NCBI GenBank assembly: GCA_035384565.1
Contig: DAOOIT010000006.1
Coordinates: forward strand, 70,584-134,583
DNA length: 64,000 nt
Source: Planctomycetota bacterium
Lineage (GTDB): Bacteria; Planctomycetota; PUPC01; DSUN01
Direction of reading: 5' to 3'
Shown here: positions 58,101-64,000 of the stretch, piece by piece
Position numbering within the stretch: position 1 is the stretch's first letter
Layout of the letters: the number at the start of each line of letters is the position of its first letter
Notes under the pieces: generated by a model
What the model saw: the letters and a program-made list of their open reading frames with translations, nothing else
Told to the model about the DNA's origin: nothing
Database searches by the model: none
Program-made: the position numbers and the translations under genes

Positions 58101-58479
58101 GTGGTGCCTCGTTCACGAAATCTGCCCTGCCTGGACGTACGGCGAGCCATTCCAGACCGTCTTCAAGAAGCTCTACGACTTCGGCTACGGCACGGACGCC
58201 TGCCGCGTCATCCGTTATTGGGAGAAGCAGCCCATTCGCATCGAGGGCATCGAGGCCAAGGCCCTCGTTGTCGCCAAGAAAGGCGCCGTCGCCGTCTTCA
58301 TCACCAACATAGGCCAGGACGGAGTCTGCCGGCTCATCCTTGACAAGTCGTTGGGGCTCGCGCCCGATGCGGGGGCTGTTGAGGCCGAGAGGGGCGGGGC
58401 CATTGAGCGCACTGGCGACAGCGCCTATTCGTTCCCACTGAAGCGCCATGACTTCACGCTGCTTCTCATCGGCCAGTGA
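55117..58479 (+). CDS. Secreted DUF6067/GH123-like glycosidase with N-terminal CBM9-like domain
   Basis: 1120 residues. A signal peptide (TLSCFLVAAASAAEL) is followed by a CBM9-type domain (about 15-225): PTIDGAIGEEEWAGATRQIG, LFIAVKTELPPEG, DDSLELWLDPFR, GWWSVEIAIPLAALDF. A beta-rich middle follows, then a TIM-barrel region (about 640-1070) with DGLYFDNTFLKANKN, FVNISHMTNTQI and INLDWEWKYGDTDAHDR. The resemblance is to DUF6067 (GH123 N-terminal) proteins; members of GH123 act on N-acetylgalactosaminides, but substrate cannot be told here. Residues 121-132 come from a perfect palindromic repeat. AGGAG 6 bases before the ATG at 55117 sets the start. It lies in the importer cluster, 28 bases downstream of the permease. 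Confidence 0.75.
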   Translation: MLRVTTLSCFLVAAASAAELHSPTIALPLMAKAPTIDGAIGEEEWAGATRQIGFSSHGKRHLTSREGVFWLGSDGKELFIAVKTELPPEGGLLTRVQPKENVDVQAYRDDSLELWLDPFRKPPAGSQPAGGYEKRICYQIIVNALGAIYDIAHDKNKGMTSTAWRVNWRLANKAADGWWSVEIAIPLAALDFKGDLAGGEWGIRIGRNWQQPWEQSEWSPTPIAYDDPETMGVVRWDPAAPLVQMLELADAKANKAVLATRLTNPTDKPTAIKIALSNKHVDSPATEKSEDVALAPGESKTVRLDGSTYPKGDNLSAIAVTSADGKTTFFSRDFVWTLEKPETRWRVALHEREAIELAFGYYPYHDKLKARLDVSSLPAAKEVTGAALIIRGKGTGDILARIPMPPLKDGRSEVVAGLPRIAEGTYEVFAELAGGKGVPKQSPVKEFLRKVFPWEHNKLGISDKPMPPFTPLEVKGNVVRAVLREHMMNGYGLWEQVESLGTPLLAAPMVFSVAAQGGGGAGEPKLRKASDVSVLAEAKWSQNPIAAQVSSEFDVDGMMKVTLDAKPGNATPIEAFDLVIPLREEIAKLMHVCGDGLRFNYAGEVPKGEGVVWDSRKASRLEIAGTFIPYIWLGDEERGIAWFADSDEGWVLDDKKPALELIRRKGVVELRVHFINKPGPLPGPRKIVFGLQATPTKPMMQNPSWRRINSLVGKAPDFLRYHTLGATFYWGGIDFDVFPRDKDTSIYDKFAEIRRTGKEDRPFFENWLRKYGPDGQRDKMWDAHIWSGVSSFKGQPDLMIPYTNARGCGKCDDFTVFQDEWLVSDYTSRAATSVAYDIDPVPSFQDFALYYFEKMLDSGAFDGLYFDNTFLKANKNIVGGGAYVRDDGTLQPACGLWTMRDYLKRCAILCWQKGRPFVNISHMTNTQIVPINTWAGINLDWEWKYGDTDAHDRFAEDYVRATSIGLQTGSRPTVLLGLHETKKELQPWVARTCLAWCLVHEICPAWTYGEPFQTVFKKLYDFGYGTDACRVIRYWEKQPIRIEGIEAKALVVAKKGAVAVFITNIGQDGVCRLILDKSLGLAPDAGAVEAERGGAIERTGDSAYSFPLKRHDFTLLLIGQ
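55478..55510. repeat. Perfect 15-bp palindrome inside the DUF6067/GH123-like gene
   Basis: AACCTCCCGCGGGTT (55478-55492), 3-base loop, and its exact complement (55496-55510). It is translated in frame as part of a loop (KPPAGSQPAGGYEK). The AACCTCCCGC core matches the hairpin at 32456-32491. Confidence 0.75.
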
Positions 58480-58495
58480 TGCGTGGAACTTGAAG

Positions 58496-59254
58496 ATGAA
58501 CTTCCTGATTCTCGCCATGATCCTGGCCGGTGCAGCCGCAGGCAGCGAGTACCGCCTCCCTTCTTCGGCTGCGCTGGACCTCTTCTCCGACGACATCGTG
58601 TTCTACAAGAGCTTTGACGATGAGGCGCCGGGAGCGGACATGGCTGTGGGGGAGGCGAAGCCGTTGAAGGTGAACGGCAGGCTGCGGTTGAGGCCAGGGC
58701 TGTGGGGGCAGGCGTTGCTCTTCGGCGATGGGGAGGGGGCCGAGCTTGAGTACGCGATGCCGGGCAACATGCCCGTGCCGAGGCCAGGCTCCCTGTCGTT
58801 CTGGATATGCCCGCTCGAATGGAAGCGCGCGGCGGACGAGCCGTCCATCTACTTCTTCCACGCCTTCGGGGCGGGGGCGATGTGTCTCCAGCGGCAGGGC
58901 GATCTCGAGGGCGGTAGGAAGCGGGGCAATTGCTTCATCTTCACCTGCCACGGGCTGCCGGGCATTCCCAACATCACGGCCTCCACGATGAGCGATGCGA
59001 CGCGAGGCTGGCGGAACGGCGAATGGCATCTCGTGGTCATCGCGTGGCGTCCGTCGCTCCTCGAAGCCTACCTCGACGGCGAGGCGCTGCCGAGCATCAC
59101 GCTCAGGCGGCCCATCAAGGCCGAGGAATTCGCCAAGGGGGTGTTTCGCATCGGCATGGTGAAGGGCGAGCCGACCCTGCTCGACGACTTCGCGGTCTAT
59201 CGCCGGCCGCTGTCGGGCGACGAGGTGCGCGAGCTGTGGAGCCGGAGGAAGTGA
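58496..59254 (+). CDS. Secreted LamG/concanavalin-like carbohydrate-binding protein
   Basis: 252 residues with a short signal peptide (FLILAMILAGAAAG). The rest fits a LamG/concanavalin A-like jelly roll: DIVFYKSFDDEAPGADMAVG, LWGQALLFGDGEGAELEYAM, GSLSFWICPLEWKRA, GEWHLVVIAWRPSLLEAYLD, and the closing LLDDFAVYRRPLSGDEVREL, which is the standard C-terminal strand of LamG domains. It starts 16 bases after the GH123-like gene, so it is co-transcribed and probably binds the same glycan. No catalytic motif is seen. Confidence 0.8.
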   Translation: MNFLILAMILAGAAAGSEYRLPSSAALDLFSDDIVFYKSFDDEAPGADMAVGEAKPLKVNGRLRLRPGLWGQALLFGDGEGAELEYAMPGNMPVPRPGSLSFWICPLEWKRAADEPSIYFFHAFGAGAMCLQRQGDLEGGRKRGNCFIFTCHGLPGIPNITASTMSDATRGWRNGEWHLVVIAWRPSLLEAYLDGEALPSITLRRPIKAEEFAKGVFRIGMVKGEPTLLDDFAVYRRPLSGDEVRELWSRRK

Positions 59255-59273
59255 CAGAGGCGGCAGTGAAGTA

Positions 59274-59349
59274 GGATGGTTGGAGGGTTGGAGGGGTGGA
59301 TGTCTGCCATCCCTCCATCCATCCACTCATCCCTCATCCATCCATTCAG
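59274..59349. repeat. GGAT/ATCC-type simple repeat between genes
   Basis: GGATGGTTGGAGGG on one side and ATCCCTCCATCCATCC on the other give a low-complexity tract of about 75 bases that can partly fold back. Similar units occur at 42027-42051 and 15418-15446. Confidence 0.6.
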
Positions 59350-59379
59350 TCTTCGCCCGGTCTTCAAAGGAGGCCAACC

Positions 59380-60252
59380 ATGCAGAGTCGTCGTTCGTTC
59401 CTCGGCAGCGTGGCCGGCATTGGCGCAGCGGGCGCCCTGGCCCCGCAGTTGCTGGCCGCCGAGGCGAAGGAGAGGTGGCCGATGCGGCTCTCGACCTCGT
59501 CGAACCACTTCCGCCAGTTGCCGCTGGAGGAGGCGTGCGAGCGGATCGGCACGCTGGGCTTCGAGGCGATTGACATCTGGTCGGCCTACCAGGGTTGCCC
59601 TCACCTCGACCACGCAAAGGACAAGCTGGGCGCCGACGGGCTGAAGGAGCTCCTGGCGAAGCACAACCTGAAGCTGTTCGCGTTCTCGACCTATGTCGGC
59701 GGCTACGCGCGGTATGCGGAACTGCTCGGCGCCGCCGGCGGCGGGGTGGCCGTGCAGGGCAGCGCCGGCGCGGCCAAGCCCGAGGAACTCACCGACCGGA
59801 TGAAGAGGTTCCTCGAGAGCTGCAAGCCGCTGGTCGAGCTGTGCGAGAAGCACAACTCGTACCTGGCCATCGAGAACCACGGCGGCTCGCTGCTGTGCAC
59901 CATTGATTCGTTCAAGGCGTTCGTGGACCTGAACCAATCGCCACGGCTGGGCATCGCGCTCGCCCCGTACCACGTCCAGGCGGGCAAGATGTCGGTGGAG
60001 GACGCCATTCGCGCCTGCGGGAAGCAGTTGCTGTTCTTCTATGCCTGGCAGCACGCGCCGGGCGTGAACGAGTTGCCCGGCTACGGCCCGACGGATTTCG
60101 TGCCGTGGCTGAAGGCCCTGGCCGACATCGGTTACGCCGGCTGTGTCAATGTCTTCACTCACCATCACCTGGAGGCCGATGCCATGTCGGCCGCCCTCGC
60201 CAAGGCGCGCGATTACGTGAAGGACTGCTACGCCAAGTGCGCAGCGGTTTGA
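59380..60252 (+). CDS. Exported sugar phosphate isomerase/epimerase-like TIM barrel (Tat signal)
   Basis: 290 residues. The N terminus SRRSFLGSVAGIGAAGALAP is a twin-arginine signal. The TIM barrel follows, with MRLSTSSNHFRQLPLEEACE, GFEAIDIWSAYQGCPHLDHA, LELCEK-like NSYLAIENHGGSLLCTIDSF, and FFYAWQHAPGVNELPGYGPT near the metal-binding end. It has AAAGGAGG 7-14 bases upstream of the ATG at 59380. As an exported relative of the cytoplasmic protein at 8128, it likely works on sugars outside the cytoplasm with the two exported oxidoreductases downstream, though export is predicted only from the signal. Confidence 0.85.
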   Translation: MQSRRSFLGSVAGIGAAGALAPQLLAAEAKERWPMRLSTSSNHFRQLPLEEACERIGTLGFEAIDIWSAYQGCPHLDHAKDKLGADGLKELLAKHNLKLFAFSTYVGGYARYAELLGAAGGGVAVQGSAGAAKPEELTDRMKRFLESCKPLVELCEKHNSYLAIENHGGSLLCTIDSFKAFVDLNQSPRLGIALAPYHVQAGKMSVEDAIRACGKQLLFFYAWQHAPGVNELPGYGPTDFVPWLKALADIGYAGCVNVFTHHHLEADAMSAALAKARDYVKDCYAKCAAV

Positions 60253-60323
60253 GCGAGCAGACCAGGGCGCGGCGCACGCGGAGTCGAGCGAAATCTCCCC
60301 GAAGAAACGGCCAGGCCGGCTGT

Positions 60324-60352
60324 TTGACGCGTCCCGCGCAGGGTGGTAGAAT
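60324..60352 (+). promoter_or_regulatory. Promoter of the oxidoreductase pair
   Basis: TTGACG (60324-60329), 17 bases, TAGAAT (60347-60352), both one base off consensus and 52 bases before the ATG at 60404. The two oxidoreductases can therefore be expressed apart from the importer genes. Confidence 0.7.
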
Positions 60353-60403
60353 CGGCTCGAGCGCGGAAGGCAGGCCCGGACATTGAGGATGCCGAGGGAT
60401 CAG

Positions 60404-61885
60404 ATGAGTCGAGCACTGACCCGCCGCCATGTGCTTCGGAGCGCTGCGCAGGGGATGGGCGGCCTGCTCATCCTGCCGCATGCCCGCACGGCCTTCACCT
60501 ATGCGGTCAACGACCGGCTCCGTTTCGCCGTGGTGGGCATGGCCGGCTACGGCGCCTACCATGGCTTCGCCGAGTTGCTCCACACCTATGGCAGCGTCAG
60601 CTACGCGGTCTCGTGCGACGTTGACCTACGGAAAGTCCAGAAGGTCTACGAGGCGTGGGAGAAGAAGGCGGCGGAATGGGCGAAGTCGGACAAGCCCGAG
60701 CAACGGCAAGCTGCGGCGGAGTACTACGCCCCTCTGGCCGCCAGGAAGCCGCCGCTTTACGCGGACTTCCGGCGCATGTTCGACGAGGCGGCGGGCCAGT
60801 TCGATGCCGCCGTCGTCGCCACCCCTGACCATACGCACGCGATCATCGCCGCCGCCGCGCTGCGGGCGGGGAAGCCGGTGTTGGCCGAGAAGCCGCTGAC
60901 GATCAGCGCCTTCGAGGCTCGGGCGCTGGCCCAACTCGCCAGAGAGCGCAAGCTGCCCACGCAGATGAACAACGGCGGCACGGCCAGCCCGGGCTTCCGC
61001 CGCGGCGTCGAGATCCTCCGCGAGGGGGTTCTGGGCGACGTGCGGGATGTCCACATCTTCTTCAGCCGCGGCGGGCGGAACCTCCAGCAGCCCCCGCAGG
61101 GGAGCCAGGAGGTGCCCAAGGAACTCAACTGGGACCTCTGGCTGGCGCAGGTGAGGTGGCGCGAGTACCACCCCGAATGGATCAACCGCATCGCCTGGCG
61201 CGACACGAGCATCGGCGAGCTGGGCAACTTCGGGCCGCACGCGGCCAACATGGCCTTCATGGCGCTGAACGTGAAGGACCTCTGGCAGCCGGGCGCGGGC
61301 GGAGCGCGCATCCGCGTCGTCGCCGAGTGCTCCGAGGCCAACCAGCTCTCCTACCCGCGTTGGGAGCGCATCCGCTGGGAGGTGCCGGCCCGCGGCGAGC
61401 TGCCGCCTGTCGCCTTCACCTGGCACCACGGCCATCCGCCCGACTACGCGCCCGGCACCCGCAAGATGCTGGAGGGCCTCCTGCGCGACCACGGAGCCGC
61501 CGACGAGGAACTGAAGGACCTCCTGCCCTACGCCGGCTGCCTGATCCTGGGCAGCAAGGGGCTCCTGGCCACCACCAGCCACAACACCGAGGTCCGCCTG
61601 CTGCCGAAGGCGAGGTTCGAGGGCATCGAGCAGAGGCGGCCCCGCACTCTCCCGGTGCCCCCCAACCACTACCGCGAATGGGTCGAGGCCTGCCGGGGCG
61701 GCTCGATGCCGCTCTCAAACTTCGAGTACGCGGCGCCCTTCGCCGAGTTCCTCACAGTCGGCAGCCTCGCCACGCGCTTTCCGGGCGAGGCCCTCGAATT
61801 CGACCCGGCCACCGGCCAGATCACCAATCACCCCAAGGCGGCTGAGTTCCTCCGCTACGAGTATCGCAAGGGCTACACCATCTGA
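60404..61885 (+). CDS. Exported Gfo/Idh/MocA-family oxidoreductase (Tat signal)
   Basis: 493 residues. The N terminus ALTRRHVLRSAAQGMGGLLI is a twin-arginine signal. The Rossmann fold follows with LRFAVVGMAGYGAYHGFAEL (GxGxxG-like, relaxed), DAAVVATPDHTHAIIAAAAL, and the family motif AEKPL with its catalytic Lys, then the C-terminal domain (LNWDLWLAQVRWREYHPEWI, WRDTSIGELGNFGPHAANMA). Export as a folded protein with bound NAD(P) or cofactor is what Tat suggests. The ATG at 60404 has GAGGG 6-8 bases upstream. It is adjacent to a paralogue. Confidence 0.9.
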   Translation: MSRALTRRHVLRSAAQGMGGLLILPHARTAFTYAVNDRLRFAVVGMAGYGAYHGFAELLHTYGSVSYAVSCDVDLRKVQKVYEAWEKKAAEWAKSDKPEQRQAAAEYYAPLAARKPPLYADFRRMFDEAAGQFDAAVVATPDHTHAIIAAAALRAGKPVLAEKPLTISAFEARALAQLARERKLPTQMNNGGTASPGFRRGVEILREGVLGDVRDVHIFFSRGGRNLQQPPQGSQEVPKELNWDLWLAQVRWREYHPEWINRIAWRDTSIGELGNFGPHAANMAFMALNVKDLWQPGAGGARIRVVAECSEANQLSYPRWERIRWEVPARGELPPVAFTWHHGHPPDYAPGTRKMLEGLLRDHGAADEELKDLLPYAGCLILGSKGLLATTSHNTEVRLLPKARFEGIEQRRPRTLPVPPNHYREWVEACRGGSMPLSNFEYAAPFAEFLTVGSLATRFPGEALEFDPATGQITNHPKAAEFLRYEYRKGYTI

Positions 61886-61897
61886 GGCAGGATTGAC

Positions 61898-63352
61898 ATG
61901 CGAAAGCGCCTGAGCCGCCGCGACTTCATGGCCGTCGGCAGCGGTCTGCTCGTCCTCGCGTCCGTTCGCAGCGCCCGCACATATGCAGCGAACGAACGGC
62001 TGCGCCTCGCCGTGTTCGGCAACATGTATAACGCGGCGCACTTCCTCCCCGCGTCGCACATCTACAACGCCGAGATCGCCGCTCTGTGCAACCCCGACCA
62101 GAGGAAGATTCCCACCATCCTCAAGTCCTGGGAGGAGCTGGCGGCGAAGCTGGCCAAGAGCCAGAACGCGGCTGAGCGGCAGGCCGCGGAGCGGTACGGC
62201 CTGATGGCCAAGGGGGAAGGGGTTGCCATTCTGGCCGACATCCGCCAACTCTTCGGCAAGGGGGGCAACCCGGTGGACGCCCTGGTCGTCTCCGACTACG
62301 ACCACTTCCACGGCGTGGCCTGTGGCGCAGCCCTGCGGGCAGGCAAGCCCGTGTGCAGCGAGCGGCCGCTGGGGCTGACGATCGGCGATGCGCGCGCCCT
62401 GCGCGCCCTCGCGGCGGAGACCAAGCTGCCCACCACCTATCGAAGCCCAGGAACAGGCACAGGCGCCTTCCGCCGCGCGATGGAACTGGTCCAGGAGGGC
62501 GCGATCGGCCAGGTCCAGGAGGTCCACGTGTGGTTCAAGCGCGGGGGGCCCGACCGCGATGCGCTGCCGCAGGGCGCGCAGCCGGTCCCCGAAGGGCTGA
62601 ACTGGGACCTGTGGCTGGGGCCGCTGCCCTGGCGCGAGTACCACGCGGACTGGATGGCCTATGCGCACTGGCGGGAAACGTCCAATGGCGGCCTGGGCAG
62701 CTTCGGCCCGCACACGTCAATCTTCCCCTTCCTGACGCTCGGCCTGCGCGAGCTGTGGGACGCCGAGGGGGGGCGCATCCGAGTGCTGGCGGAATGCTCG
62801 CGGCTGAACCGCGTCTCGTTCCCGCGCTGGGAGCGTGTGCGCTGGGAGGTCCCCGCTCGCAAGACGATGCCTCCGGTGACGCTCATGTGGCACCACGGGC
62901 CAGACTACGCGCCCGGCACCCGCGAACGGATACACGAGGTGATGCGCAAGTACGGCGTCACGAGGCCCGAGGAGGCCGACGCCCTGATGAAGACCGCGGG
63001 CTCCATCCTCGTCGGCACGGACGGCGCCCTGGTCGCGGACGACCACAGTGCGAACGTGGTCGCCCTGCCCAAGGAGAAGTTCGAGAAGGCCGAGACGAAG
63101 CGCCCGCAGCGCATCCTCTCGTCGCACGGGATCTATGGCGACTGGATGGAAGCTTGCCGCGGCGGCAAACCGCACATTCTGGCGACTTTCGACAATGGCG
63201 GCCCCCTCAGCGAGCTTCTGATGCTCGGCAATATCGCCACGCAGTTCCCTGGCGAGACGCTGTCCTATGACCCCGTAGCCGGGCAGCTCGCAGGCCCCGC
63301 CGAGGCCAGTCAGAAGCTGGGCTTCAGGTACCGCGACGGCTGGCAGATCTGA
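61898..63352 (+). CDS. Exported Gfo/Idh/MocA-family oxidoreductase with altered EKP motif
   Basis: 484 residues with the Tat signal KRLSRRDFMAVGSGLLVLAS. It has the same layout as the gene upstream, 12 bases away (LRLAVFGNMYNAAHFLPASH, DALVVSDYDHFHGVACGAAL, LNWDLWLGPLPWREYHADWM). The usual AEKP becomes SERP, replacing the catalytic Lys by Arg. The first strand lacks the normal GxGxxG pattern. The protein may have weak or different activity, or a binding role. The pair looks like a duplication and acts in the cluster with the exported epimerase. Confidence 0.85.
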   Translation: MRKRLSRRDFMAVGSGLLVLASVRSARTYAANERLRLAVFGNMYNAAHFLPASHIYNAEIAALCNPDQRKIPTILKSWEELAAKLAKSQNAAERQAAERYGLMAKGEGVAILADIRQLFGKGGNPVDALVVSDYDHFHGVACGAALRAGKPVCSERPLGLTIGDARALRALAAETKLPTTYRSPGTGTGAFRRAMELVQEGAIGQVQEVHVWFKRGGPDRDALPQGAQPVPEGLNWDLWLGPLPWREYHADWMAYAHWRETSNGGLGSFGPHTSIFPFLTLGLRELWDAEGGRIRVLAECSRLNRVSFPRWERVRWEVPARKTMPPVTLMWHHGPDYAPGTRERIHEVMRKYGVTRPEEADALMKTAGSILVGTDGALVADDHSANVVALPKEKFEKAETKRPQRILSSHGIYGDWMEACRGGKPHILATFDNGGPLSELLMLGNIATQFPGETLSYDPVAGQLAGPAEASQKLGFRYRDGWQI

Positions 63353-63491
63353 CTCTCGCCGCCCGGGAGCGCCGGCGCGGTCGCGTCCGCCCGAACACGT
63401 CGCCGAAGCAGGTCACCGCGCCCATCCGGCACGACAGGACGGAGCGCCGCCCCTGATGCGCAGAGGGCGTGGGTGGGCGCCGCGGCTCGGC
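63353..63491. other. Short gap between convergent genes
   Basis: 139 bases with no frame, hairpin with a T-run or promoter that I can identify. Confidence 0.5.
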
Positions 63492-64000
63492 TCAGTGCTT
63501 CCCGTATTCGAGCGCGACCCCCTTGCGCTGTGCGAGGATGTAGGCCTCGAGGTCGCGCATCTCGGGGCTGTCGGGGGCCAAGCCCTTGCCACGCACGGGA
63601 TGCTGGATGCACCAGTTGATCATATCGCGTAGCAGCGCCACGCGGCCCATCTGGGGCTGGAACTTGGGATACGTCTCGGGGTGCGTATTCGCGGCATCGG
63701 GGTGGCACATGTCGCACGACACCCCCACGGTGCCGCCTAAGAGGTCGGCGCTGTGGAAGATGCGCGAGCCGTTGACGACCCGCTTCTCGAGCTCGCGATT
63801 CCAGAGGAGCAGGTCGCGTTCCGTGTAGTTGCCGTACGGATGGCCCTTGCCCTGCTCGCCCTTGAGAAGGTGCGAATTGTCGGCAGGGGGCAGGATCTTG
63901 TGGCGCTCCTTCTCCTCCTCGACCCAGCGGTTGGCCCGGTCGGGGTTCCGTTGCTTCCATTGGGCCATGTGGTCAGCCACGATGGCTTGAGGGGCGCTGG
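63492..64000 (-). CDS. c-type cytochrome, TsdA/SoxA-like (5' end outside window)
   Basis: The frame is open to the window edge, so the N terminus and signal peptide are missing. The visible 169 or so residues hold one heme motif, SCDMCH, in the context NGSRIFHSADLLGGTVGVSC, then NTHPETYPKFQPQMGRVALL, RDMINWCIQHPVRGKG and MRDLEAYILAQRKG. This is the pattern of the thiosulfate dehydrogenase/SoxA class of cytochromes (residues N-T-x-P, TYPKF, INxC, and MRDLEAYI). Whether a second heme lies upstream cannot be seen. A GTG at 63980 is in frame but has no ribosome site. Confidence 0.8.
   Translation of the reverse strand, partial: SAPQAIVADHMAQWKQRNPDRANRWVEEEKERHKILPPADNSHLLKGEQGKGHPYGNYTERDLLLWNRELEKRVVNGSRIFHSADLLGGTVGVSCDMCHPDAANTHPETYPKFQPQMGRVALLRDMINWCIQHPVRGKGLAPDSPEMRDLEAYILAQRKGVALEYGKH

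Noticed and set aside
55456..58596. A minus-strand open frame of 1046 codons over the DUF6067/GH123-like gene
   Set aside because: It is antisense to a well-supported gene and has no recognisable domain; long spurious frames are expected at this GC content.
1..64000. tRNA, rRNA, integrase, transposase or phage genes
   Set aside because: I looked for clover-leaf arms, CCA ends and typical transposase or integrase motifs and saw none; the window reads as ordinary chromosome.

Overview
The window is GC-rich, gene-dense bacterial DNA with no phage, insertion sequence, CRISPR array, tRNA or rRNA that I can see. The gene content points to the PVC group, most likely a Planctomycetota bacterium. The signs are a diheme protein with the HZS-alpha-type fold, a Ser/Thr kinase fused to PD40 propellers and a DUF1080 domain, secreted Gfo/Idh/MocA oxidoreductases with twin-arginine signals, GH172 and GH9 enzymes, and HTH proteins anchored by a C-terminal helix. 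The phylum call is an inference from families; no marker gene is present.

Layout. 1-1584: end of a GAF/sigma-54 activator. 1642-4741 (minus): envelope operon with a membrane protein, an HTH-TM protein and two OmpA lipoproteins. 4742-5759: a gene-free kilobase with a long inverted repeat, a dispersed-repeat copy and DnaA-box-like sites. 5760-10151: D-aminoacylase, class I glutamine amidotransferase-like hydrolase, TIM-barrel epimerase and GNAT operon. 10266-12903: parvulin PPIase, an SH3-like protein and a secretin-like secreted protein. 13053-18200: diheme propeller protein and GH172. 18218-24616 (minus): sugar ABC importer (binding protein, two permeases) plus GH9. 24782-27553: rnfE, rnfA and a LolA-like protein. 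27634-32364 (minus): DUF3568 lipoprotein and a giant glycosidase-like protein. 32522-35552 (minus): two tandem HtrA proteins, one catalytically dead. 35685-37415 (minus): GH57. 37871-41857: kinase/propeller/DUF1080. 42342-44206: rarA and 5-formyl-THF cyclo-ligase. 44360-48202 (minus): histidine kinase, sigma-54 response regulator, holA. 48402-63352: O-antigen-ligase-like protein, then a second sugar importer and catabolic cluster (fused binding protein-permease, permease with a large extracytoplasmic insert, DUF6067/GH123-like enzyme, LamG protein, secreted epimerase, two secreted oxidoreductases). 63492-64000 (minus): cytochrome c cut by the window edge.

How the genes work together. Two separate loci pair a MalFG-type importer with secreted polysaccharide-degrading or sugar-modifying enzymes, and neither has its own ATPase, so a shared ATPase elsewhere is expected. 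In both loci the substrate-binding domain looks membrane-tethered rather than free: two N-terminal helices in one, direct fusion to the permease in the other. This, with the permease carrying an insert of about 280 residues, is the most unusual biology I see. The other notable layer is repeats: short perfect palindromes recur between genes and also in frame inside genes, where they are translated. Promoters close to the sigma-70 consensus (TTGACA, 16-17 bp, TATAAT) are readable in front of many transcription units.
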